From Syncephalis fuscata (taxonomy: Eukaryota; Zoopagomycota; Zoopagomycetes; Zoopagales; Piptocephalidaceae), in the NCBI GenBank assembly GCA_025786725.1, contig JAHLTZ010000016.1:477154-541153 (forward strand): DNA of 64,000 nt, read 5' to 3'. This document shows positions 10,474-21,741 of this stretch, one piece after another (within the stretch, counting starts at the first letter, position 1; each line of letters opens with the position of its first letter). The translations under genes were made by a program, and so were the position numbers. Under the pieces are notes generated by a model that saw nothing but the letters and a program-made list of their open reading frames with translations, was not told the origin of the DNA and made no database searches.

Positions 10474-12160
10474 GCGCCGTAGCGCTTTACTTTTTGCACC
10501 TTGCGATGGTTATTATTTTGCTTAAGCTGCAGCGGGAAGATCGCGCGCGATTTTACCGAAAACTACAGGTGCGTATGTGCATTTTTGTTCCAGTGTCGGA
10601 CTGTATACACTGAACTATAGTTATTTATATTCATTCCATTTTAACCAAGTCATTAAAGATTTAAAGGTATGTTTAATTGAACTAGGAATACAGTTATTAT
10701 ACTATAATTGGTATTAAATAGATTACCTATTAACATTATTATGCCGTGATATGATAATCATTTACGAATTGATCCATATAAATTATACGGTTGGTTTAAT
10801 GTTTTTTGCTTATATTTTTGTTAAATAAACAGCCAATAAGATTATATAAGCATTGATGCTAAAGATATAGTATTTTATTTGTATATGACTAAATAAATTA
10901 TGTTAAAATCTGAATACATATAACTAACAACAAATAGGTGGTTTTTAATGGAAAAGCGTGTTTATTAAAATAGATAATATTATAAATAAAGCGAATATAC
11001 AAAATATATTGTATAAATAGTAATAAAGCTATAATATAGATTATTGAATAAGAGTAATAATTTGACCTTTATAATCAATACAATTAAAAGTGGATAACAG
11101 CATTTATCAATAATAATTGACTGCTAGACTATACAGTATATACAGTAGAATGAGTTTATAACAAAAAAGCATGAGCAATAGTACGTAAAGTATAAAATAC
11201 ATGGCTCAATAAATACAATAAATAAAGTGTGTTGAAGCATATGGTGCATATAATATATTTAGTATATTGTAGAGTAATATACAGTAACAATTACATGAGT
11301 GGATAGAAGATATATGAGCACAAGTTAATGATGGTGCTGATGATTTGGTTGTTAATAATATTCACCACCAAGTTTCATGTTTGATAGAACGAACATCTAG
11401 TTCAATTGAGTAGATATTATTAAAACAATCACTTGGCACTCAAATCATATGAAATGGACAATAGACTATTAAAGCAACATGTGTTTTAGTTTAAAATGAT
11501 ATACAATAGAACTGGGCATATTATTACTATTTCAACAGCTTAGGAATAGCAAACAGGCTGGAAAAACAATATGCACTTTTAATAAATATGGTATACACTA
11601 TCGTATACCTAAATTGTCGTAATGATATTATATTGCATCAATCTAATGGTAAATAAACTGCAACGGTTGCTTTAATTCAAATCAACAAGCTACAATTGCA
11701 TTAAAGCAAACGTAAAAAAATGTTTATTGATTAATAAAAGTGTGTACTGGTTATGCTAATTGCATATGGTAACCGAATATGCTAAACGCTTGTTTTGCGC
11801 ATATTCAATCAAATGATATAACTGGATGTTTAAAATATTGAGTAATTTTAATAATTATGACCGTAAAGACGATCACGATAACTGTGATGGGAACTAGTCA
11901 TATTTGATCTAATTTTAATTACTTAATATGGTAATTGCATTAATTATATTTTATTGATGTGCTATTTGGTGGCTGTAATAATCTGGTATTTGTTGCGGTG
12001 ACACAGGTAAATACCCCCTCGCGCTCCTCTTCTACCGCCTTTTTTTCTCCTGACTACCCATTTCCTTCGCTCTGATTCACTATTCTATTTTACCACGCTA
12101 CCTATCTACACAAAACGAACCATTTACTAGTCCAGAACACGAATATCTAAACATATCTTA
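10474..12160. other. Gene-poor, A-rich intergenic region
   Basis: No ORF or RNA gene recognised. In contrast to 9.1-10.0 kb, the + strand here is purine- and A-rich (about 10.8-11.9 kb), so strand composition flips across the 5S-tRNA unit. A C/T-rich stretch at about 12010-12110 directly precedes subtilase D. Confidence 0.45.
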
Positions 12161-13573
12161 ATGTGGTCGATCAGATTTTCACGGCATTACGACCAACCAA
12201 TACTACTACCAATTTGTTTTTTACTGATATTATGTAGCTGCTTGTTCGCCGGTGTTTACGGCCAAGAAGCTGTAAAACAAAGTGCCAAAAGTAAGCTGAT
12301 TGTATTCAAACAACGGCCTGATCCAAGTATACTTGAGCAGCATGGAATACAGTTGCTATCATTAGGAAATATGTATTATGCGGCTGGAGAGTTTGCCGAT
12401 AATGTCATGGAGCAATTAAATCAGCTTGGCATAATAGACTGGTCCGAAGACAACAACTTTATCAAACTAGATGTCGGCCCGCCCGCCGTTCAGCTCAACG
12501 TATCCAGCTGGGGACTTGACCGTATTGACCAGCATAAACTTCCGTTGGACGGTGTCTATAACTACCCGTCTTCTGGCGGCAAAGGCGTATATGTATTCAT
12601 TATGGATACAGGTGTGAATGTAGATCATGTTGATTTTGGTGGTCGGGCAGTGAATGGCGCTATTCTAGGCGGTTCGGCAGGAAAAAGTCCCACCGATGAT
12701 CAGGGACATGGTACATTTGTTGCAGGAGTCATAGGCGGAAGCCATTACGGCGTAGCAAAAAATGCAACGCTTATTTCTGTCAAGATATTGAACAAAAGAG
12801 GCATTGGCACTTCTAGTGATGTTATAGCAGGCCTAGCCTGGATATTAGAACAACACTTGGCTTCAAAAGAAAAAATGTCGATTATAAAGTGTGTTTTATT
12901 AATTAGTAGTAGAATCAAATTGCTAACTTGTAAATTAGTCTATCATTAGGGGCAGATTTTAATCGGTCTATTAATCGAGCTGTTGAACAGATTATTCAAC
13001 GGGGTATTGCTGTTGTGGTAAGTGGCTGCCTAATGATCAATCAATCAATTGACACTTACGTTGTTCTAGGTGGCGGCCGGTAATGGAGATGAAAATCGTG
13101 TTCCACAAGATGCGTGTAATTTCTCGCCATCCTCTTCACCGCAAGTCATTACCGTCGGCGCTACTTCAAAAACCGATACAGTAGCCTCCTTTTCAAATTA
13201 TGGTAAATGTGTTACAATTTTTGCGCCAGGTGTATCCATTACTTCCTTATCGTCTACCGATCCTGCTGGTGTTGTCACTATGAGCGGAACATCGTTTGCA
13301 GCACCCTTTGTTACTGGAGTTGTGGCCTTATTGCTAGGAGAGGCAGGACCTCTTCCACCCGCTGAGATCAAACGTCGTCTGGTACTTGGTTCTACACAGG
13401 GCTCGATAAGCGGATTAAGAAAGGGGGATGGCACACCTAATTTATTACTCTACAACAATATCGACACTTCGCCGTATAAAGGAAAATCCAACGGAGGATC
13501 CAAACTATTCGATTACACTTGTTTGTCGACACTATTTGCATGTTTGTGGCTTGCTACTGCCATAGAACTATAA
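12161..13573 (+). CDS. Subtilase D: secreted proteinase-K-like serine protease (S8), probably GPI-anchored
   Basis: Three exons: 12161-12888, 12939-13017 and 13070-13573, giving 436 aa. The signal segment is at about residues 15-34 (LLPICFLLILCSCLFAGVYG). The I9 propeptide motif is SKLIVFKQRP. The S8 triad is Asp149 (IMDTGVN), His183 (QGHGTF) and Ser344 (SGTSFAAP). The 79-nt middle exon matches in length the equivalent exon of A and B, but the DT|G and GC-AG introns of A and B are absent. The tail ends in a hydrophobic stretch after KSNGGSK, compatible with GPI anchoring. It lies 3.4 kb from copy C, beyond the 5S-tRNA unit, in the same orientation as A-C. Confidence 0.93.
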
Positions 13574-14673
13574 CATATTTATATATGTATAACCAACGTC
13601 AGTAGCGTTTTTTATTTTATACCAATGATCTATAACGGGATTAATCAAAAGCCACTTGCTACAAAGATTTTTATTTTATATGCTTGATTAACCATTATGT
13701 CATTGTTATGCTGAATTTTATCTATCACGTCAACCAATTACTAATAGTTACGTAGTAATTATGATAGAGTGGATATAAATAGTTTGCAAACTCTTTTAAT
13801 GAATATTATTTACATCGATTCACATATTGTGGCTACTATCAAAGTGTTTAATCGATCATTATTATCAATAACACTGTAGTGAAACAGAGTGTAGCTAAAT
13901 GGTTTATTGGTAAAAATCTAACAATACTTTTATTTAGTTTAAACACAAGCTATTTCCGAACTATTAGCAATATTGGTATTTAATTCTATCAATGAATATA
14001 TTGCTTGCATTTAAAGGTAGCAAGTAATGTTTTGGTTATTGATAATTTGTATGGGTGGTCAAACTGGTAGGCAGTAAACTAGTATTGGTAACTTGGCATT
14101 GGCCATTTAATGTATAAATGTCGTATTTGTAAGCAAGTACTGTAAATTATTACTTAATTTTAGCAACAAATTGTAGAATATATGGCTATAAAATATGTAA
14201 TATTATTAAGCCATAGTAACACTGAATAACATTGTATTATTATTACAGCATATAAATTGTTGTATTTACAAATTAGATGACGTTGATCGTATTGCCATGT
14301 CCATGCATTCAATTGTAATTATTTTTAGCTATTTATTAGCAAGAATTCCAAGGACATGACCTCAAATAGCATGGCTGTGTTACCAATATAGCCATAAGTT
14401 GCTTCAATTGTGCGCAGAGTCATCCTTTGCATTTCCAGTTTACGTATGAGTCAGTCAATAACGAAGCGCGTTGATTCGCACACCAGCTCTCTACACTATC
14501 TGTTCTTTCAACTCACACGCACACTTGGTATAGCTTATTGTAGCACTCCGCTTCACACCGCAACCAGTCTTTGCTCTCTTACACACCGCTGATTGTTCAA
14601 ACGAATTCTTTAATTCAGCATTCATACTCCTTATTGTTCATTTGTAGTTTAACATTGATCCTGGGCCGACATC
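13574..14673. other. Intergenic region
   Basis: AT-rich, nothing recognised. The last 250 bases are C/T-rich, as expected for the leader of the metacaspase gene. Confidence 0.4.
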
Positions 14674-16545
14674 ATGTTCCCTGGTGCTCAGTATCATGCC
14701 ACGTATGGCAAACCGTCCAATCAGCCAGCGGGAGGTGGCTACCCACCGCCACCGATGGGATATCCTGGCCAGCCTTCTCCTATGAACAGTGGAGGTGGCT
14801 ATCCACCACCACAGCAGCAAATGCCGGGTTCTGGCGGCTATCCACCGCCACAGTCGATGCCTGGATCTAACACATATCCGCCACCACCGACTCAAATGCC
14901 TGGAGGAGGACCACCACCGCCTTATGCACCACCACACCAAATGCCTGGTGCAAATAACATGTATCCACCACCACCTAATAATGGTGGCTATCCACCAACT
15001 ACTAGTCCACCAGGTGGTATGTATCCACCGCCAGGCGGTAATGGCTATCCGCCACCTAATGGGCCACCAGGTGGTAATGCATATCCACCACCTAATGGAC
15101 CACCAGGCGGTAATGCATATCCGCCGCCTAATGGACCACCAGGTGGTATGTATCCACCACCAGGCGGTAATGCATATCCGCCACCTAATAGTCCACCAGG
15201 AGGTAATGCTTATCCACCGCCACCAGGCGGTAATGGTTATCTGCCACCACCGCCACCTAGTGGAGGATATCCGGGCCAGGTTGGAGGAGGCAATAGGCCA
15301 GGTGCAGGTAATCAAGGCTATGGACCACCACCACCACAGCAGCAATATCAGCAGCCACCGCCACAGCAGTATCAGCAGCAGTATGGCAATGTTCAAGTAT
15401 CCAATTGTACTGGCCGGCGTAGAGCATTGCTCATTGGTATTAACTACGTAGGACAGGATGGAGAGCTGCGAGGTATGTAAATATATGTTATTTAATTGTA
15501 AATTAATCAAATATTCTTTTACGTGGTTTTAGGCTGTATTAATGATGTACGCAATATAAAGCAATTTTTAATAGAACTGCACAATTTCCGTGAATGTGAT
15601 ATGGTTGTGTTGACGGATGATCAACACGACCCTCGCTGTTCTCCTACCCGCGCCAATATGATTGCTGGTATGCGCTGGTTAGTGAATGGCGCACAGCCAA
15701 ACGATTCATACTTTTTCCATTACAGCGGTCATGGTGGACAGGTAGGTGATAAAGAAGTGTGTATTATTAAATGGAATATGTAATAACTATAAATTAACTA
15801 CTTATAGGTGCGTGACACAGATGGAGATGAATCCGATGGATTCGATGAAACTATTTTACCATTGGATTACAAGAGTGCCGGGCAAATAGTAGATGATGTA
15901 AATGAATATTGATCAATAGTCAACTAGTGGCTGATTAGATTACTATAGGAAATTAATGCCATTATGGTACGTCCATTGCCACCAGGCTGTCGATTGACGG
16001 CTATTTTTGATTCTTGCCACTCGGGTACAGCAATGGATTTGCCTTTTCTTTATAATGAAATGGGCCAGCTAGTCAAGTCAAATAACAAGCAAAAGGTGAC
16101 GCAGTCATTGCAACAAGCCTCGCAACAATATATGTCGGGTAATCTTATGGGTGCGGTTGCTGCCCTTACTTCAAGTCTACAGAATATGCAAGGTAGTGGG
16201 CAAGCCGCTAAGATTACACAAGAGACGCGTGCATCGATGGGGGATGTTATTATGTTCTCGGGGTAAGTTTCTCCATCTCAGCCTTTGCTGTTTTACTAAT
16301 ATAGATTCTTAACCGGAAAATACAGTTGTATGGACTCGCAAACGTCGGCCGATACAAGCGTTCAAGGATTTGGTGCTACAGGCGCTATGTCATACGCCTT
16401 TATCACTGCAATGAGGCAGAATCCGCGTCAAACGTATACCATGTTATTGGGCAACTTGCGCGGTATTCTTAATGGTAAATACTCTCAAAAGCCTCAAATG
16501 TCAACTGGTCGTCATATGGATATGAATACGTGGTTTATTATGTAA
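14674..16545 (+). CDS. MCA1: Type I metacaspase
   Basis: Five exons: 14674-15472, 15533-15741, 15808-15897, 15949-16262 and 16326-16545, giving 543 aa. The first 240 residues are a low-complexity Tyr/Pro/Gly/Gln prodomain (YPPP, PPGGNA, QQYQQ units), typical of fungal type I metacaspases and prion-like in composition. The peptidase C14 domain begins RRALLIGINY. The catalytic His333 lies in YFFHYSGHGGQ and Cys389 in FDSCHSG. The acidic DTDGDESDGFDE segment after the His is the usual p20 landmark. Known role: Ca-dependent, Arg/Lys-specific cysteine peptidase involved in stress response, aggregate handling and cell death in fungi. Intron joins restore the conserved domain exactly. Confidence 0.96.
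15035..15237 (+). repeat. Coding minisatellite in the metacaspase prodomain
   Basis: Roughly 36-nt units encode GGNAYPPPNGPP. At least four full copies and two shortened copies occur in tandem, differing by a few synonymous bases. Copy number should vary easily without shifting the frame, because units are multiples of three. Confidence 0.85.
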
Positions 16546-18989
16546 TAAATAAATGCCTTATCGCGCTACGATTATAATAATAAATGATCATTGTTGCTAT
16601 TGCTAGCACTATTATTAATTAAATTTGAGGAATCATAAATTAATTGTATAAATTTAATACAATACAAATGTATTATTATGGATATGTATCGATAGTAAAA
16701 CAATGCCAAAAGCCAAAATGGCGTTTTATAATATTAATAAATATAATTGTCTATTTGTGTATTAATTGGAGCACTAATTATTTTTATTTTAGAATATATC
16801 ATGGCTGTTGCATTTATAATTAATCATAACGAGTAACTATGACGTCAATGAATGTGATAATTAATACTATTCAGCTTTCAAGACTAGCAGTTTGTAATAA
16901 ATAGAACGTGGTATTGCGTCATTTTCCTAATAATTACAATTACAAGACTCGATTCAGAAGCAGTAGTAGATTGATATGGTATATAGAATACACGTGAAGG
17001 AATTTAATATGTTGATAGAGCAAAAACATTAGTACAATGACGGTATAATACTATTATTGCAGGCTTATCCTAGTTCATTATACTACAAGTCAATGTAATT
17101 TACTAATACAATTGGTTTACTAATTATAGCCGTGTTAACGCACTGTTAGTAATGTGGTCTAAGGATTAGCCGTTGAATTACTACGTTTCATATGATCTTT
17201 GATAGTGCATGTGGCAATGTCTCTAGGACAATGCAACACAAACGCGAACACATTCTCCAATCATAATGAACTGCATGCATGTGTCAGGTGACGACGGCAG
17301 CATCTAGGCGGATATAGGATGAACAATACGGGCCAGTGTATGAGGGTGGAGGGAGCGCGTGGCCATACAATGGTGGTCTTGTACGTACATTGCATGGATG
17401 CTCATCACAATGGTTGCGTGCTAGTAATATGCAAATGGAATTAGCATTGTGCTTGACCAGGTCATATTCTTCCGATAAACCGATACAAACGACAGATAAA
17501 CGGAGACTAGGCCAAGAAGAGGTAGGCAAGGCCGCGTATTAGCATGATCTTACTGTGTTAACTGATCATCACTACATCGTGTAGATGTGCACAAGGTGAC
17601 TGCATATTGATTGGCTCCTTTTCACTCTCATGCATCGTTCAGCCATCACACAACGGCTGAGTGTGTTTTGCTTGGCTAAAGTGATGTGTGTGTAGAGAGC
17701 AAGAGAGTGATGTGTATATATTAGGCCAGACACTTTGTTTGGCCCATGCTCGGGCTCCTTCCGCTTCCAGTTTGTTTCTCGTCGCTCGTCTGCTTTACAC
17801 CGTCCCGGCTGTTCTGCTACTATTGCTGTTTGGCATATTCGACGTACATTCATTCTATTTAGTATTAGTCCCGAAGCGATTTGCTTACACTGTGCACTGT
17901 TTTATTTCTGCCGTGCAAGTAAACAACACAGCATTTCCCCACTAGCTGCACCACGTATAGTTAGTGAATTTGCTGACATTTCTTTTTATTGGTGCTGACA
18001 ACTTTGGACTGCGCCAGTTCTATCTCTATCTATCTATCTAAATTTATCATTACACTGTTGTATGTCACTGTAGCTAGCTATTTATTTTATTTTCCGTAAT
18101 ATCTTTTAGTTAGTTATAGGTAAGCTATTATGCGCGGGCTGTAGACTGAGTTCTTTGGCTATAATGCTGCCAAGCCAATTTATTTACTAACAGGCTGTAA
18201 CTTGCTTTTATTTAGTTAATTTGTTATTATTGCCACGAGAAACTACAATTATAATTACTTTACGTTTATAAGAAATACCGTGCAAAGCATTGGTTATTCT
18301 ACACAGCAGTTTATTACTTCTACTACTTTGCGATACTTGCAACATTTAAGCGGAGATTTTCCATAGTCACGCTGTAACAAGTCGTCTCCTTTTTGAGACA
18401 TCCTTGAAACTAAAACGGCCAGTGCAATAGCCTTGAGCACAGTTGCATTTATATATACCTGTCAAGTTGTGTCAAGTATTAGTAAGGTATATTTCAAGCC
18501 TGGTGATACACAAGTTACTTAAATAGCTGTTGCTGTTCCGGGTATTTACTTATTGGCAGGCCTTTACTTAACGTGCACGTTTACCCACGCTGGTGTTCTA
18601 TTGCTTCACGCCCGCAATTTAGTTTAGGCATATTCATTACAAACAGGTTTAGTATCTGCATCAACGGTTGGTGCTTTTACTGCATAAACTACAGCTATTT
18701 GCATCGTTTTTACGCACTAAAGACAACACCACACATATTAACAGCACCAGGACATACTTGTTTCTTTACTGGCCTGTGCGACCATTGTGCTTAACGGTTG
18801 CGTGATCTACTTGGTACAGCCTTGTTATTACGCTGTTGCTTTCATTAATTTCTATATTTCACTCAAATACTCAACGTCAAGTGTCTGATTGTCTATTCAG
18901 TTTGGTTGCTAGCATTCCACTGGTACATTATCAGTACCGTCATTAATAGCAGCATTGTCCGTACCAGCATTATTCGTATCCGCATTAGC
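16546..18989. other. Long intergenic region / probable leader of the Ecl1-like gene
   Basis: No protein gene supported. An inverted CCAAT box (ATTGG, 17610-17614) and a TATA-like GTATATAT (near 17714) suggest a start site near 17.75 kb. That would give the Ecl1-like gene a leader of about 1.2 kb, perhaps with introns. This is inference from motif spacing only. Confidence 0.35.
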
Positions 18990-19619
18990 ATGGACCTCGA
19001 TTGGTGCATTCGTTGTGATAAACACACCAAGGTAATTAATTTGGTGCATATAGGATTTAATGTTGTTTAACAAACTCTATTATAGGGTGGTTTATATTGC
19101 AGTGAATCATGCCAACTTGAAGATTATGCTCAAAACTCGCGAGCAAATCGAGCTGCCGATCCATTGGGCATTCCCCGTCGGGCTACGTCCACTTCTATGG
19201 TTAGCCCGACACAGGGACCTAGTAGCGCCCATAATGAAGGCCAGCAATGGCCGCCAAGTCAATATAATGGCGTCACTATTGTGAATGGTCTAGCTACACC
19301 ATCTTCATCGCCTGAATATTTGATGCCTAAACAGCTACCGTATCAGCCGATGCAGCGTCGAACAGCCAGCCAGCCTCATAGCTTTATGGCATCTAACGCA
19401 CAGACTCGTCCCGCGGCACATTTGCCGACCATTCCGACATGTGCAACGACAGCAGCAGCAATGCTACGACAAAAGATTTTAGGCTATGGCCAAGACAGTG
19501 GTGCACTGGATACGACACAGCCACAGTATCCACGACCTGCACCGGCCCAGCGATCCACCTCGTCCTCCAATATCAGATCTACGAGCACTTTTCTGAATGG
19601 TTACGTTCCTTCTTTATAA
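18990..19619 (+). CDS. Ecl1-family lifespan regulator-like small zinc protein
   Basis: Two exons, 18990-19031 and 19086-19619, giving 191 aa. The spliced N-terminus reads MDLDWCIRCDKHTK joined to GGLYCSESCQLED, forming a CX2C-X9-CX3C zinc-binding motif at residues 6-23. This is the layout of the fungal Ecl1 (extender of chronological lifespan) family. The rest is Ser/Pro/Gln/Thr-rich and looks disordered. In fission yeast the small Ecl1-3 proteins are induced by starvation and zinc or sulfur shortage and prolong stationary-phase survival. This protein is longer than those, as in many filamentous fungi. Only the short N-terminal motif supports the assignment, so function is inferred. Confidence 0.78.
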
Positions 19620-20878
19620 CTGGCAACATTTGCGCCCAGGCTGTGTATATTGAGGAGTTTCAGTTGTTATCATTTTCATTTTTCATTTTTTTTCAGAGCA
19701 ATTTTGTTGGATGTACAGTAACTCTAAATGATGAGTTACAAACAATAAATTTCATATTCGATTCCCGTATTGCTTGAACTAGTTGATGATTACTGCTTTG
19801 TACAAATAAGCAGTGTCATTTATTGTTTATATCTAATTAATGTTATATGAATTTGTGGTAGGTATTGCTATTGATATAGTAAGTGTGCTTAGCGTGTTTT
19901 ATTAAATGTAATAACCATAATAAAATGTTCAATATTAATCATATATTTACGCAAATAACTGGGTGGAAAAGTATGTTGGGTATTAATAAATTAAATAGAT
20001 GTATTAATACTAAAATAAATGATCGTTTAATAATTGCTGATTAGTAAAGTAAGACTGTAATCACATTGTCTAATACAATGCTTTACATTAGTTACTAGAT
20101 GTTTTACATATTAGTAGCACATCTATGGAATAAGCCAATAGTGATAGAGTGCTATTAATTTGTTATTATTTTTATGTAGATAAATCAGTGGCTGTATGAG
20201 CTACCGGCCCACTCAACTGCGGAAAGGACCCGCAATTAAGCACGAGCGCTAAGATACTCGATTGCAATTGAATTGTTCTACGCCTGCTGCGACACTCGTC
20301 TCTGTGGATAAGCAGAAGATCGAGCAACTGACATTGGGAAACCAGAAAAAAGCAGGCGGCCGCACATAGTATTCCAGCTAGGCATAGTCGGTAGCCAGAC
20401 GAGGTTGCCACACTGTTATTCCATCAATTGTGGGACATTATTTAACCATTTATTTTGTTCCCAATACACACACACGTCTCGGCTTGTCATTCCTTCATTC
20501 TCGCCACATCTATCGTTGACTTGTAAGCGCACACACACGCATACCTACTTTCACTATCGTCTTCTTTCCACTCTTGCCTGTTTACCTGTCGTGGTTTGCG
20601 TGTTGAACACAGGAAACGATTGGTGCATTCTTTGATTGTTTCCTTGTCGTTTTCATATAACTCACCGTTTGTTATAGTAATACATTTATACAATAACTTA
20701 TATCACAAAGTAAGTAACTAGTAGTTGGTAGAAGAATAAAGTAAAAAGGGAATATGGACTAGTTTTAATGAGTATTAGCTGATTTATGCTATTAAATATT
20801 GGTTAACTGTAATCGCGATTAAAGAAAAAGAATATTATAAACTAATATGTAACAGCAGTTTTTCTTAACGGTAGAATC
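19620..20878. other. Intergenic region with a GC-richer block
   Basis: Mostly AT-rich. The block 20172-20410 is clearly GC-richer and holds a minus-strand open frame with a hydrophobic segment but no ATG start. I do not recognise it. TG/CA microsatellite-like sequence lies at 20460-20550. Confidence 0.4.
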
Positions 20879-21741
20879 ATGTCTACACGTGCAGTAACTA
20901 ACACAGCCACAGCAGTATTACCTGCGGGGAATACGGGAGCACATAGTGGCACATCGACAACAAATCAAAGCCAAGGAATACGTTCCTCAGCTTGGACTAT
21001 TGGCTTGCCAGTCCAGGTGAAGACCACGGCTGGCGATACGATACAAGGACGTATTTTTGCATACGATGTTATTTGTGGCAGTTTAATTATTGATATCCTT
21101 GACACGCTAGAGATATGCTTAATACGGAAAACTAGTTTGCCAGTTTATCATTGATTAATGTCCTTAACTCTATAATGTTATTGGTTGTTTACAACAGACT
21201 CGCTCGACTGATCAGCTTGATACCAAGCCATCTTATACCATTCTTCGTGTAGGATTCATTCAGAGTGTAACGTCGTTAAAGCAACAAGGAGGCACAGACA
21301 CTTCGGGACTTCCTCCGTTGGCTCCGCTACCCATTGATCGACTACGGGCACGAGAGGCTAAAGCAATTAGAGATGCTCATCAAACGGAAGCGAGACGAGG
21401 CGTTGGTGTTAATAAGGAGGCCCAAGACATTTTTGATGCACTTAGTAAAACGTTAGTAATTATAAACAGATATGCATATTTGTTTATTTAGTGAATTAAG
21501 CTAATCATTACAATTATATAGTCTGCCATGTCGCTGGCATCAACAAACAATTGTTGTTATGGATGAGGTACTTATCGATGCGCCATACACAGTTGATAAC
21601 TGCAAGGCCAATGCATCATCGTCAGCATCGCTGAACCGAGTTAAAAAAGTGGTAAGTAATAGGATAGAAAGGCATAAAATATACATTCATAATCACCTGT
21701 ACATTTAGTTGGAAGGAGAAAGAAAACGATTGGGATTATAA
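20879..21741 (+). CDS. LSM12: LSM12 homologue (Lsm domain plus anticodon-binding-like AD domain)
   Basis: Four exons: 20879-21092, 21193-21451, 21522-21651 and 21709-21741, giving 211 aa. The N-terminal Lsm-like part (IGLPVQVKTTAGDTIQGRIF) is followed by the AD domain. Landmarks match LSM12 in order: EA.QDIFDALSKT, then C.W....IVVMDEVLIDAPY.V.NCKA, then LNRVKKV near the end. LSM12 proteins associate with RNA and with ataxin-2/Pbp1-type complexes and are implicated in translation control. The first intron does not fit GT..AG: the only frame-consistent join uses the U12-type donor ATATCCTT and an AC acceptor (separate entry). The short last exon encodes EGERKRLGL. Confidence 0.93.
21093..21192 (+). 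other. U12-type AT-AC intron in LSM12
   Basis: The donor is ATATCCTT (21093-21100), an exact minor-spliceosome 5' site. The branch motif TCCTTAAC (21161-21168) matches the U12 consensus. The acceptor TTTAC ends at 21192. Length is 100 nt, phase 1; removal joins SLII to EQTRST in frame. An alternative AC three bases further (21195) also keeps the frame. No GT-AG pair does so without deleting conserved Lsm residues. Confidence 0.85.

Noticed and set aside
14638..15510. Minus-strand 290-codon ORF opposite the metacaspase prodomain
   Set aside because: Its Trp/Arg/Ile-rich repeats are the antisense shadow of the Pro/Gly/Tyr repeats; the plus-strand gene has clear catalytic motifs.
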